Origin: Flavobacterium sp. xlx-214
Lineage (GTDB): Bacteria > Bacteroidota > Bacteroidia > Flavobacteriales > Flavobacteriaceae
DNA length: 64,000 bases
Assembly (NCBI RefSeq): GCF_013874595.1
Contig: NZ_CP059431.1
Location: forward strand, 310,001-374,000
Reading direction: 5' to 3'
Under the pieces are notes generated by a model, which saw only the letters and a list, made by a program, of their open reading frames with translations, was not told where the DNA came from and searched no databases. Each line of letters opens with the position of its first letter. Within the stretch, counting starts at the first letter, position 1. The position numbers and the translations under genes were made by a program. Below, piece after piece: positions 26,962 through 36,304 of this stretch.

Positions 26962-27888
26962 TTAATTGGTAAAAGCATCCAACATATCTAATGTTGGTAC
27001 AAAGAACAACGTACCTGTAGTTGCGGTACTAAAATCTAAAATACGATCGTAATTTCCTACAGGGTAACCCACAAACATTCTAGTAAGCATTTCTTTTACT
27101 GTACTAAAAGTACTGGCATAGGCAATAAAATACGTACCCATTTGGTTTTGCGCAGTAGTGCCAAAGGGCATATTATCGCGTACAATTTTTTTATCATCGC
27201 CTACATTTGCAAGTGCACTATGGGCATTGCTTGGTTTTTCATCATCGGCCATTTCAACATCCTCTTGCTTGCTTCGGCCAATAACCTTTTCTTGTTCTGC
27301 AATAGGTAAGGCACGCCATGCTTGCATATTGTGTATGTACTTTTGCACAAATAAATAGCTACCGTTTTGGTAGGCGGCATCTTCATTGCCAATTAATCCA
27401 AAATGGGCACGTTCAGCTCCTTGCGGGTTTTCTGTACCATCTACAAACCCCAAAATACTGCGTCCGTCCCAATATCTAAAACCATGTACCTCATCTAAGC
27501 AAGTAGCAACATTACGCAAGCAATCGGCTATAAGCGTGGCCATATCCAAACAAAAACTAAAGGCATCGCTTCTAATGTGAAAATGCAAATCGGCTGGGGT
27601 AGCAACTGCCGTATGTTTTTTGCCCACAATAGGTTCAAAATGCACCAACTCTTTAGGTAAAGGTTGCATAAGTTGCAAAAGCGTCCAAGCATTTTTACTA
27701 ATACCCATAACCACACTTGCCCTAGCATTTGGAAAACGTGTTTTGGCAGAATGGTTTAAATTAAGCACTAGCGCGCATACTTTTTTAAAAGCGGCTGCTA
27801 CTTGTGCATTGCTTTCATGAAACTGCCACACCATAAAAATGGTATTGTTATTTGGGTTGTCTAAAACGTTTTGTGGTTGTGCTTGCAT
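26962..27888 (-). CDS. Dyp-type haem peroxidase
   Basis: 308 residues from the ATG at 27888. The family motif GFVDGTENP holds the catalytic Asp150; the haem-ligand histidine is His223 in NAHSALANV; Arg237 (IVRDNMPFG) is the distal arginine. The length fits the YfeX-type cytoplasmic class, and there is no signal peptide. Dyp peroxidases use H2O2 to oxidise dyes, porphyrinogens or other substrates; the natural substrate is unknown. Stand-alone gene. Confidence 0.92.
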   Translation of the reverse strand: MQAQPQNVLDNPNNNTIFMVWQFHESNAQVAAAFKKVCALVLNLNHSAKTRFPNARASVVMGISKNAWTLLQLMQPLPKELVHFEPIVGKKHTAVATPADLHFHIRSDAFSFCLDMATLIADCLRNVATCLDEVHGFRYWDGRSILGFVDGTENPQGAERAHFGLIGNEDAAYQNGSYLFVQKYIHNMQAWRALPIAEQEKVIGRSKQEDVEMADDEKPSNAHSALANVGDDKKIVRDNMPFGTTAQNQMGTYFIAYASTFSTVKEMLTRMFVGYPVGNYDRILDFSTATTGTLFFVPTLDMLDAFTN

Positions 27889-28096
27889 ATGATAGATTGA
27901 ATACCAAATATAAAAAATGATTTGTGTAACAACAATTAATTTGGTTATGGTTTTAGCTTTTTTACACAGCTTAACCATTTGTTTCTATCTAAACTCTTTT
28001 TCATTAAAAGTAACTTAATAAATTGCCTGCTTGTTTAGCAAAACTAAAATAATTATGTACTTTTAATGTTGCAAAACCACTTAGTATTTACAATTG

Positions 28097-28456
28097 ATGA
28101 ACAACAAAAACAACGAACGTGTTTTTAAAATGACTTTTGCTAGTGTATACCCACATTATGTAACCAAAGTAGAAAAAAAAGGGCGCACAGTTGCAGAACT
28201 GCATACGGTTATATTTTGGCTTACAGGTTATAACAGTACCCATTTGCAACGCATTTTAAATGATGCTACTAATTTTGAAGATTTCTTTAACCAAGCACCG
28301 CAATTAAACCCAAATGCTGCTAAAATAACAGGCGTTATTTGTGGGTATCGTGTAGAGGATATTGAGGATCCGTTGATGCAAAAAATCAGATATTTAGACA
28401 AACTGATTGATGAGTTAGCTAAAGGCAAAACATTGGAAAAAATATTGAGAAGCTAG
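28097..28456 (+). CDS. DUF2200 family protein
   Basis: 119 residues from the ATG at 28097, directly after a TTG that could also be read. It matches DUF2200 along its length: [57 protein letters not shown] and [20 protein letters not shown]. The function of the family is not known; its proteins are small and cytoplasmic. The VOC protein follows 44 bases later on the same strand. Confidence 0.9.
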   Translation: MNNKNNERVFKMTFASVYPHYVTKVEKKGRTVAELHTVIFWLTGYNSTHLQRILNDATNFEDFFNQAPQLNPNAAKITGVICGYRVEDIEDPLMQKIRYLDKLIDELAKGKTLEKILRS

Positions 28457-28500
28457 TGCTTTTACAACAAGATAAATACGTTAAACAAAACGATAAAACA

Positions 28501-28881
28501 ATGAAAAAAGTAACAGGAATTGGCGGCGTGTTTTTTAAATCGCAAGATCCGGAACGATTAAAAGAGTGGTATAAAAAACATTTAGATTTGCCTATAAACC
28601 AATGGGGATGTAGTTTTGAATACGACCCTGCGGCTGAAGATGCACAGAAATCATCTATTCAATGGAGTCCGTTTAAAGCAGACACTACATATTTTGAACC
28701 GTCTGAAAAGCCTTTTATGATTAATTATACCGTTGCCGATTTAGAGGCTTTGGTTGCCGAATTAAAGAAAGAAGGTGTAACTATTGTAGACGAAATTGCG
28801 GTGTATGAATACGGTAAATTTGTTCATATTATGGATTGCGATGGCAACAAAATAGAACTTTGGGAACCTACCGATCATTAA
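28501..28881 (+). CDS. VOC-family (glyoxalase-like) protein
   Basis: 126 residues from the ATG at 28501 (MKKVTGIGGVFFKSQDPERL). One vicinal-oxygen-chelate fold: LKEWYKKHLDLPINQWG in the first half and HIMDCDGNKIELWEP in the second, with the usual metal-binding Glu (IELWEP). Such proteins include glyoxalases, dioxygenases and resistance proteins; the substrate is unknown. Probably co-transcribed with the DUF2200 gene and ended by the terminator at 28902. Confidence 0.85.
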   Translation: MKKVTGIGGVFFKSQDPERLKEWYKKHLDLPINQWGCSFEYDPAAEDAQKSSIQWSPFKADTTYFEPSEKPFMINYTVADLEALVAELKKEGVTIVDEIAVYEYGKFVHIMDCDGNKIELWEPTDH

Positions 28882-28901
28882 TACAATACAGCTACTGTAA
28901 T

Positions 28902-28949
28902 AACAAACACCCCTTTGTTTCCAAATAAAAACAAAGGGGTGTTTGTTGT
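28902..28949. terminator. Bidirectional terminator between convergent genes
   Basis: AACAAACACCCCTTTGTTT and AAACAAAGGGGTGTTTGTT form a stem of about 17 bp with T runs on both strands. It serves the VOC gene (plus) and the NAD-binding gene (minus). Confidence 0.9.
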
Positions 28950-28956
28950 TTAATGT

Positions 28957-29601
28957 TTACTTAGCCAATGCATTGATATCGGCAATTTCTAAAATAGACT
29001 TTACGTTTTCACGTTCTACAGCATGTATCATGGCTTGTCCTAAAGCACTTAATGCAATTACTTTTTTAGGCATTATAAAATGCAAGGCTTTGGCAATTAC
29101 GTTGTATAGCTTTTTGGCGTATTGCTGGTTAGGAAAAGGCAGCATAGCACCTGGTCTAAAATTTACGACTCTTTTAAAAGGTAGTTTCATTAAATCGTTT
29201 TCGGTTTTACCTTTAACGCGTGCCCACATTACACGCCCTTTTTCAGTACTATCGGTACTAGCGCCACTTACATAAGTAAAAACCATATTGGGGTTTATTT
29301 GTACTAGGGTGTTGGCAAACGCCAAAGTGGTATCATATGTTATGTGGCGGTACTGCTCTTCTTTCATACCTACTGATGAAATACCTGCGCAGAAAAAGCA
29401 AGCATCAAAACCTACAAGTTCGTCCTTAAATGCCGCTATTTCTGTAAAATTGGGTACCAAAAGCTCCTTCATTTTAGGGTGGGTTATACCACATGGTTTT
29501 CTAGAAACACTTAATACCTGTGTTATTTTAGCATCTTGTAGGCATTCTAAAAGTACCGCCTCGCCAACCATACCTGTTGTGCCTGTTATTATTATTTTCA
29601 T
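28957..29601 (-). CDS. NAD(P)-binding protein, atypical short-chain dehydrogenase type
   Basis: 214 residues. The N-terminal Rossmann motif is IIITGTTGMVGEAVLLECL (GxxGxxG). FDACFFCAG follows at about residue 67. There is a YVSGAS segment but no canonical Tyr-x3-Lys, so it belongs to the atypical NAD(P)H-binding group and may act as a chaperone-like or regulatory oxidoreductase. It lies 45 bases downstream of the antiporter gene end on the same strand. Confidence 0.8.
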   Translation of the reverse strand: MKIIITGTTGMVGEAVLLECLQDAKITQVLSVSRKPCGITHPKMKELLVPNFTEIAAFKDELVGFDACFFCAGISSVGMKEEQYRHITYDTTLAFANTLVQINPNMVFTYVSGASTDSTEKGRVMWARVKGKTENDLMKLPFKRVVNFRPGAMLPFPNQQYAKKLYNVIAKALHFIMPKKVIALSALGQAMIHAVERENVKSILEIADINALAK

Positions 29602-29646
29602 AGTTTGTTTCTTATTTTATCAATTCCTATTAAAGTATCTTGTTGT

Positions 29647-31239
29647 TTAAAGGTACTTAATACGCTCTTCTTCTAAATCAATCTGGTACACTTGCATGCG
29701 AATAATTTCTTCATCAATCATAGGATCGTTGTTTAAGTTGTGCAAATAAGCGCGTTGCAGTTCAAACATTTCTAAAAGCATCAACTTAATATCTTCATCA
29801 ATCCAACGGATGTCTTGTGTATTGGCTTGGACTTCCCAATGTTTCAACACACGTTCCATGCCTGCATGCCCTTTCCATTTATCCTCGTTCTCGTATTTGC
29901 TTTTTACATGATCGTACACATGTTGTTTTAACCCTTTTTTTATTTGCATGCGCGTTTCATGCTCATCATGCTCTAATTGTGCCAATCCTTGAAAAGGTTT
30001 AAACTTAGAAATTACCCAAGGCAAGGTTAAGCCTTGTACTACTAAGGTTAACAAAATGGCTTCAAAGGTAATAAACAAAATAAGATGCCTGTGCGGAAAA
30101 GGGGCTCCGTTTAATTGTAAGGGTATTGATAATGCAGCGGCTAACGAAACCACACCACGCATGCCTGTCCACCCTAACGCAAGCGGAGTTAACCAACTGG
30201 TTTTGTTCATTTGCATACTGTGTGCAACGGTGGGTCTAAAAATACGTGTTGCAAAAAAAGCACAGTACGCACTAATCATACGTGCTAGTACCAAAACCAA
30301 AGTAACAATTGCACCATATACTATGGCGGTTTCTAAGGGAATACCTGCTGCTTTTAATCCGTTTACAATAACAGGTAAATCAAGCCCAATAATTAAAAAC
30401 ACAATACCGTTTAGTATAAAAACAAAACTTTGCCAAACACTAAAACCGGTAATACGACTACTACTGCTTAAGAAATTCAAACGTTGAGATGATAGTAAAA
30501 GTCCACCGCTCACCACTGCCAAAACACCAGAACAATGTACTTGCTCTGCCGCCCAATACATCAAGTACGGTGCAATTAGAGTTAAAGCGGTATCGGAAAC
30601 ACGGTCTGTTGACCACTTTTTATGGATTCTCATAAACACAAAGGCTATCAACAACCCAATGCCTACCCCACCAAAAAGCATCCATAGAAAATCAACTACG
30701 GCGGTTTGCCAAATAAATTGCCCTGTGCCTACAGCTACTAACGCAAAACGAAACACAATTAACGATGAAGCATCGTTCAATAAACTTTCTCCTTCTAATA
30801 TAGCCGATGTAGACTTAGGAATTTTTACAAACTTGGTAATGGCACCTGTACTCACGGCATCGGGCGGCGAAACAATCCCTCCTAAAACAAAACCCAAAGC
30901 AATGCTAAAACCAGGTATGAAATGGTTGGCGGTAATGGCTACTAAAAAGGCGGTAAAAAACACAACCAAAAAGGCAAAACTACCTATAATACGCCACCAC
31001 TTTTTCATTTCTTTAAAAGAAACCGTCCACGATGCTTCATACAAAAGGGGTGGTAAAAATATAAAGAAAATCATGTCTGGATTGATATGAATAACAGGCA
31101 AGCCAGGTATAAAACTAATAACCAAGCCTGCCAAAACCAATAAAATAGGATAGGCAATTTTAAGTTTGGTTGCCCAAATATTAAGCAACACTATAATAAA
31201 AACCATAATAAGGCCAAAAGGTAAAAGCTGGTGCAACAT
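29647..31239 (-). CDS. Na+/H+ antiporter, CPA1 family
   Basis: 530 residues with about 12 membrane segments. Family signatures: PPLLYEASWTVSFKEMKKWW, GGIVSPPDAVSTGAI (the Asp thought to bind the ion) and LEGESLLNDASSLIVF (NDA in the active site), then GWTGMRGVVSLAAALSIP. A charged cytoplasmic C-terminus of about 110 residues follows. Exchanges internal Na+ (or K+) for H+ to keep pH and salt balance. The NAD-binding gene follows it and may be co-transcribed. Confidence 0.92.
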   Translation of the reverse strand: MLHQLLPFGLIMVFIIVLLNIWATKLKIAYPILLVLAGLVISFIPGLPVIHINPDMIFFIFLPPLLYEASWTVSFKEMKKWWRIIGSFAFLVVFFTAFLVAITANHFIPGFSIALGFVLGGIVSPPDAVSTGAITKFVKIPKSTSAILEGESLLNDASSLIVFRFALVAVGTGQFIWQTAVVDFLWMLFGGVGIGLLIAFVFMRIHKKWSTDRVSDTALTLIAPYLMYWAAEQVHCSGVLAVVSGGLLLSSQRLNFLSSSSRITGFSVWQSFVFILNGIVFLIIGLDLPVIVNGLKAAGIPLETAIVYGAIVTLVLVLARMISAYCAFFATRIFRPTVAHSMQMNKTSWLTPLALGWTGMRGVVSLAAALSIPLQLNGAPFPHRHLILFITFEAILLTLVVQGLTLPWVISKFKPFQGLAQLEHDEHETRMQIKKGLKQHVYDHVKSKYENEDKWKGHAGMERVLKHWEVQANTQDIRWIDEDIKLMLLEMFELQRAYLHNLNNDPMIDEEIIRMQVYQIDLEEERIKYL

Positions 31240-31452
31240 AATGGTATAAGGTATATAAAAATGGATAGTAAAACGATAAAGCGTGCGGGCTTTGACACAA
31301 ACAAAACCTTTACAGCTTTAACAAAAGTGCTGATGATGGATATCTAGCCTAAGACTTGTTATGAAAAATAAACGGATCATTTGCATGGGTAACAATGCAT
31401 TAAAAGTATAAAAAAACAATTACAAACAAATAAAAAAGCTATTTTGTTTTAA

Positions 31453-32148
31453 CTACACCAAACCTTCATCGGCAAAACTAACATAACTTGTTTGGGTAAT
31501 AATTAAATGATCTAATAGTTTTATATCTAAGCTTTTGCCGGCTTCTTGTATTTTAAATGTAATGTCTTTATCGGCCGTACTTGGACTCAGTTGCCCCGAT
31601 GGATGATTGTGTACTAAAATAAGGGCAGTTGCTAAATGTTCTAAAGCGGTTTTAAACAGCATGCGTACATCAACTACTGTTTGGGTTAAACCACCTTTAC
31701 TTAACTGAAACTTGTAAATAACTTTATTGCTGTTATTCAACAATAAACACCAAAATTCTTCGTGAGGTAAATCGCCAATAATGGGTTGCATTAATTTGCA
31801 TACATCAGCAGAAGACCCTATTTTGGTCAACTCTTTTACATCAGATAACTGCAAGCGTTTAGACAGCTCTAAAGCAGCAACAATGGTAATGGCTTTAGCC
31901 TCTCCTATGCCTTTAAACTGCATTAATTGTTGAATGCTTTGCTTTGCTAATTGGTGCAACTGGTTGTTGTTTTGTTGCAGTATGCGTTTGCATAAATCAA
32001 CAGCGCTTTCATTACGGCTGCCAGAACCAATTAAAATGGCCAACAATTCGGCATCACTCAAGGCGTTTTTACCTTTGTACAATAACTTTTCACGAGGTTG
32101 ATCGTCTTCGCTCCAGTCTTTAATCGAAATATGCGTACCGTTATCCAT
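31453..32148 (-). CDS. radC: RadC family protein (JAB/MPN domain)
   Basis: 231 residues. A helix-hairpin-helix region (about 70-95: LMQFKGIGEAKAITIVAALE) precedes the MPN/JAB domain. The metal-binding JAMM motif is intact: HNHPSG with His180 and His182, and Asp193 in STADKD. Full length for the family. Despite the name, a direct role in DNA repair is not established. A stand-alone core gene here, unlike the shorter RadC paralogues of mobile elements, which lack the N-terminal domain. Confidence 0.93.
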   Translation of the reverse strand: MDNGTHISIKDWSEDDQPREKLLYKGKNALSDAELLAILIGSGSRNESAVDLCKRILQQNNNQLHQLAKQSIQQLMQFKGIGEAKAITIVAALELSKRLQLSDVKELTKIGSSADVCKLMQPIIGDLPHEEFWCLLLNNSNKVIYKFQLSKGGLTQTVVDVRMLFKTALEHLATALILVHNHPSGQLSPSTADKDITFKIQEAGKSLDIKLLDHLIITQTSYVSFADEGLV

Positions 32149-32237
32149 ACCTATTATTTTGCATTAAAATACTAAAAAAAGCAATACACCTAACATACAG
32201 GGCAAAAAGCTTATTGGTTTTGGCAATAGGCAAACCC

Positions 32238-32267
32238 TTACCCTATAACCTATTTTTAGTATATTTG
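32238..32267 (+). promoter_or_regulatory. Flavobacterial-type promoter
   Basis: TTA (32238-32240), a 19-base spacer and TATATTTG (32260-32267) closely match TTG-N19-TAnnTTTG, 20 bases before the ATG at 32288. Confidence 0.6.
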
Positions 32268-32287
32268 CCGCATAAAACAAAAAACAC

Positions 32288-33322
32288 ATGAAAAACACAT
32301 TTAAAAGCTTGCTGCTACTTGGTTTGTTTTTAACTGCAACCCCTTTTTGGGCACAAGTTAATGAGAATATTACGCAAGAAGTGAGTCCGAAACAAGACCT
32401 TACCGATTTAGCACTGATTTACTATAGTATTGATTTTACGCCCGAACAACGCGCTTTAATAGGCAACCAACCTATTGAACTTATTTTTAAAGTTGCCGAA
32501 GATGGAGCCCCAACTTTACACAAAATCAATGGAGTAACCGATGATGGAATTCAAAGTCTTTTAGAAGAAACAACCCAAACGTTACCTAATTTTAATCCTA
32601 AAATGGTTAATGGTAAAGCTGAAAGCGCTGTTTTCTTTTTAAACTTGCAGTATCCTAGCTATGAATTTACCTCAAGTGCTGCTGCTTTTATAACTAACAC
32701 ACAATTTCATCAGTTAAAAACATCCGACTTTGAAAGCATTACGTTGGATAACACGGGTGGCGATTTACTTATTGGTTTTGTAGCCAATCAGTTTATAGGA
32801 AATCCATCACGTTACAACGGCATTGGCCCTGGTATAAAAATGGATTATACGTTTAACGATAGTAAAAACTTTTTGTACGGTATTAACATGAGTATTTACG
32901 GCAACAAAAACAAAATGGATTACCCTATACATACCAATGTTCCTCAAATGAACAATCGTGCTGTTTTAATGATCGGTTTAAGTTTTGGTAAATGGTTTGA
33001 TAAATTCAATATTCAAGCCGATTTGAATTATGCTGCGCAAAGCATTACAGAAAAACAATATGAAAAAGATCCTAATTGGGTACAATTTAAAGGTTTTAGT
33101 CCTGGGGTTTCTATGCACTACCCTATCTTAATTGGTAAACAAAAACCTACATTGTATTACGGTTTACCAGCAGTGGTGAGTCATTATGTAAACTTTCACG
33201 GCGGCATGCGTTACCTTGCCCTATCACAAAAACAAGCCAGCGGTTTAATGTTTGAACTAGGCTTAAGCTATCGTATGCGTGTACGTAACATTGAATCTTA
33301 TGTTATAAAAAGCAAACTATAA
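32288..33322 (+). CDS. Exported outer-membrane-like protein, unknown
   Basis: 344 residues. Signal peptide 1-22 (TPFWAQ). Residues 30-125 resemble a TonB C-terminal-like or energising domain (PIELIFKVAEDGAPTLHKIN...LPNFNPKMVNGKAESAVFF). From about 150 on, glycine- and aromatic-rich strands (IGPGIKMDYTFNDSKNFLYG, ALMIGLSFGKWF) suggest a beta-barrel. Function unknown. It has its own promoter and terminator. Confidence 0.65.
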   Translation: MKNTFKSLLLLGLFLTATPFWAQVNENITQEVSPKQDLTDLALIYYSIDFTPEQRALIGNQPIELIFKVAEDGAPTLHKINGVTDDGIQSLLEETTQTLPNFNPKMVNGKAESAVFFLNLQYPSYEFTSSAAAFITNTQFHQLKTSDFESITLDNTGGDLLIGFVANQFIGNPSRYNGIGPGIKMDYTFNDSKNFLYGINMSIYGNKNKMDYPIHTNVPQMNNRAVLMIGLSFGKWFDKFNIQADLNYAAQSITEKQYEKDPNWVQFKGFSPGVSMHYPILIGKQKPTLYYGLPAVVSHYVNFHGGMRYLALSQKQASGLMFELGLSYRMRVRNIESYVIKSKL

Positions 33323-33340
33323 AGCTTAGAGATATAATTA

Positions 33341-33373
33341 AAAAGACAGATGATAGCCATCTGTCTTTTTTTT
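33341..33373. terminator. Terminator between convergent genes
   Basis: AAAGACAGATG-ATAGC-CATCTGTCTTTTTTTT, an 11-bp stem with a T8 run; serves the gene at 32288 and probably the kdp-linked kinase coming from the right. Confidence 0.9.
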
Positions 33374-33391
33374 GTACTTTTAATTGTCTTA

Positions 33392-35116
33392 TTACACTAC
33401 CGCCTGTAAGCTAAAAAAGAACGAACTACCTGATCCATAGTCACTTTCTACCCAAAGAACACCTTTTTGCGCTTCTATAAATTCTTTGCTTATGCTTAAG
33501 CCCAATCCTGTACCTTCTTTTCTGGTACCTGGAATACGAAAATACCGTTGAAATATCTTTGTTAAATACTGTGGTTGAATTCCTTGTCCATGATCTGTAA
33601 CCGAGAATTGTACCTTATCATTTATTTTTTCAGCTTTAATAAAAACTGTTGCGTTATCGTACGAATAACGAATGGCGTTTGAAATTAAATTATTTAACAC
33701 CCAAGCGGTTTTCTGGCTATCGGCTTCTATTAAATTAGTTACTTTATTTACAACTTCAATTTTTATGTTTTTAAAATCGGCCAGCGCCTTGTTTGCTTTA
33801 ACTGCTTCATCTATTATAGGCTGAACCGCGGTTGCTTTTATATTCATTTGTAACAATCCACTTTCTAATTGGGTTACGTTTAGTAACTCGGAAGTAATTT
33901 TTAATAAACGATTGGTATCGTCTTTTATTCCTTTTACCAATTCATGTTGTTCATGGTTTAAACTTCCTATTTGATTGTTTTCTAATAACTGTATGCCCAT
34001 TTGAATAGAGGATATAGGTGTTTTAAATTCATGCGATACGGTACCCATAAAATTGGTTTTAGCTTGATCTAATTCTTTAAATGGCGTAATATTTCGCAGT
34101 AAAATAACTTGACCTATAAATTCACTTTCCTCTTCACCTGTAGGAACAATGTTAATATTTACTACTTCTTTTTCGAAATAACTTTCTTTCTGGTTTGCAT
34201 AAATTTTTAAAGGTTCTTCTTTTAAATCTTGTTCTACAAGAAAAATATCTTTAATAATGGTTCGAATCAAATCATTTGTTACCGCAATATCTTGAATTTG
34301 TTTTCCAATAAACTCCTCTTTTTTCAAACCTGAAATAAGCAAAGCTTCTTCATTTGCAAAAAGCACTTTTTTAGTTTCATCAATTCCAATAACGGGATCG
34401 TGTAAATTATCAATCAACGTTTCAATGCGTTTTTTTCCTTTTAATATTTTATCTAACTTACTTTCAGAATACTCTTCTAACTTTTCTGCCATGGTATTAA
34501 ATGATTTTGCTAAATCGCCAAATTCATTATGACTTTCAAAATGAACCCGTTTTTTATAATTTTGTCCGGCAATTTCCTTGATACTTTCAGTAAGCTCTTT
34601 AATAGGATTTGCAATATTTGAAGGAAGATTTACAAGTAAAATAAACGCAATTAAAAAGCACAGGGTTCCGGTTACCATAATAATAACGATGGCTTTTTGT
34701 GCAGTATCGTCGGCAATATCACTTTTTCTACTAATAGCCTCCATGTTTAACCGCATTAATTCGGTAATATCTTTTCGGGTAGACGAAACAAGTTTTACAT
34801 CGTTCTGATTTTCTTTTAAAAGTTCAAAGTGTTTAATGATTAGATTTGTAGCCTCTAATTCGCCCATTTCTGTAACATTTAATTTTTGTAGGTTAATATT
34901 ACGTTGAAAGGTTTCAACAGCAGCAGTATCAGTTGCCAAATCTTCTAAGGCTAATAACATATTTCTTGAATATAGCAGTGTGTTATAATTGGCTACTAAA
35001 ATATTACTAGTATCTTTTTTTAATTGATTTACATACCAGCCACTAATTGCCGCTAAAGCTAAGATTAGTATAAAAAGTAATCCTACGCCAAATGTTAGTT
35101 TTGCTTTAATTCTCAT
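33392..35116 (-). CDS. Sensor histidine kinase of the kdp locus
   Basis: 574 residues. Transmembrane segments at about 8-28 and 143-163 flank a periplasmic helical sensor; HAMP at about 165-220; PAS at about 230-340; HisKA with His362 in FMGTVSHEFKTP; and HATPase with GTGLGLSISKEFIEAQKG near the end. Its start lies one base after the stop of the KdpD-N protein, so together they appear to do the job of full-length KdpD. The likely partner is the sigma-54-type response regulator at 42415 (inference). Confidence 0.9.
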   Translation of the reverse strand: MRIKAKLTFGVGLLFILILALAAISGWYVNQLKKDTSNILVANYNTLLYSRNMLLALEDLATDTAAVETFQRNINLQKLNVTEMGELEATNLIIKHFELLKENQNDVKLVSSTRKDITELMRLNMEAISRKSDIADDTAQKAIVIIMVTGTLCFLIAFILLVNLPSNIANPIKELTESIKEIAGQNYKKRVHFESHNEFGDLAKSFNTMAEKLEEYSESKLDKILKGKKRIETLIDNLHDPVIGIDETKKVLFANEEALLISGLKKEEFIGKQIQDIAVTNDLIRTIIKDIFLVEQDLKEEPLKIYANQKESYFEKEVVNINIVPTGEEESEFIGQVILLRNITPFKELDQAKTNFMGTVSHEFKTPISSIQMGIQLLENNQIGSLNHEQHELVKGIKDDTNRLLKITSELLNVTQLESGLLQMNIKATAVQPIIDEAVKANKALADFKNIKIEVVNKVTNLIEADSQKTAWVLNNLISNAIRYSYDNATVFIKAEKINDKVQFSVTDHGQGIQPQYLTKIFQRYFRIPGTRKEGTGLGLSISKEFIEAQKGVLWVESDYGSGSSFFFSLQAVV

Positions 35117-35117
35117 T

Positions 35118-36260
35118 TTAAGACAATATTACAAGGTCAATATTTTCATGCGACAATTTATTCAACAAAGCATTAAAAGTATCGGTTGCCCAAATTATTT
35201 TAGCTAATGTAATGTGAGGTTTTCCGATACAAACGGTCGTGATTTTTCTATCTCCACACTCTTGAATAATTGCCATTGTGGTGTTTTTTGCCTTTACTTT
35301 TACAATTTCGGCTCCCAATTCTGTTGCTAATTTAAAATTATTAATGAGATGGCGTTGTTTGTCCAATGCAATTTTATGAGGAGCTTCTTTAGGTGTTTGC
35401 ACATACATAACATACCATTTGCTGTTGTAATAATTGGCTAAACGAGCGGTTTTACGAATGACTTTTTTTGCCGTAACTTCATTGGAACTTATGCATGCCA
35501 TGAAACGTTCTTTTTTTACATTTCGCGGTAAAACCACTTCGGTTTCTACTTTTCGTTGTACTTGCGAAGCTACTTCTTTTAAAGCCAATTCTCTTAATTG
35601 TAGAATATGTTCGCTTTTGAAAAAGTTGTTTAAAGCGGCGGCTACTTTAGAAGAATCGTAGATTTTCCCTTCTTTTAAACGATCAATTAAATCTTCGGCT
35701 GTTAAATCAATATTTACTACCTCATCTGCCTGCGCTACTACACTATCAGGAATTCGTTCTTGGACATCAACTCCTGTTATCTCTTTTATTTCTGCATTTA
35801 GACTTTCAATGTGTTGAATGTTCACGGCACTGATTACGTTAATTCCTGCGTTGAGAATATCCATTACATCCTGCCAGCGTTTTTCGTTCTCACTGCCTTC
35901 AATATTGGTGTGCGCCAACTCATCTACAATTACAATTTCAGGACGCAAATTGAGTACTGCTTGTAGATCGAACTCTTCTAATTCTTTTCCTTTGTAAAAC
36001 AATTTTCTACGAGGAATAATAGGTAAACCGTCTAATAAAGCATGTGTTTCTGCCCGATTGTGCGTTTCTACATAACCTATTTTTACGTCAATGCCATTTC
36101 GCAAAAGGGTATGTGCTTCTTGCAGCATGCGGTAGGTTTTGCCCACGCCTGCGCTCATACCTATATAAAGTTTAAATTTCCCTCTGCGTGCTTTTTGAAT
36201 TAAATCTAAAAAATGTTCCGCACTTTTTCTTTCGTCCATAACATTACTAAAAGTACTCAT
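35118..36260 (-). CDS. kdpD: N-terminal KdpD-only protein (KdpD plus USP domain)
   Basis: 380 residues. Residues 25-230 form the KdpD sensor domain: Walker A GMSAGVGKT (34-42), GYVETHNRAET and VDELAHTN (Walker B). Residues about 245-375 form a universal-stress-protein-like domain (FMACISSNEVTAKKVIRKTA). It stops there: the four membrane helices and kinase of classical KdpD are missing. The separate histidine kinase follows one base later. Classical KdpD senses K+ and ATP; here that input must pass between two proteins. Confidence 0.92.
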   Translation of the reverse strand: MSTFSNVMDERKSAEHFLDLIQKARRGKFKLYIGMSAGVGKTYRMLQEAHTLLRNGIDVKIGYVETHNRAETHALLDGLPIIPRRKLFYKGKELEEFDLQAVLNLRPEIVIVDELAHTNIEGSENEKRWQDVMDILNAGINVISAVNIQHIESLNAEIKEITGVDVQERIPDSVVAQADEVVNIDLTAEDLIDRLKEGKIYDSSKVAAALNNFFKSEHILQLRELALKEVASQVQRKVETEVVLPRNVKKERFMACISSNEVTAKKVIRKTARLANYYNSKWYVMYVQTPKEAPHKIALDKQRHLINNFKLATELGAEIVKVKAKNTTMAIIQECGDRKITTVCIGKPHITLAKIIWATDTFNALLNKLSHENIDLVILS

Positions 36261-36304
36261 TCCACTTCATAACAAGATGAAGGAATGAGAAAAATTGCTA
36301 AATT

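Noticed and set aside
31453..32148. RadC as a mobile-element or defence gene
   Set aside because: It has the full N-terminal helix-hairpin-helix part and sits among core genes, so it looks like the ordinary chromosomal copy.
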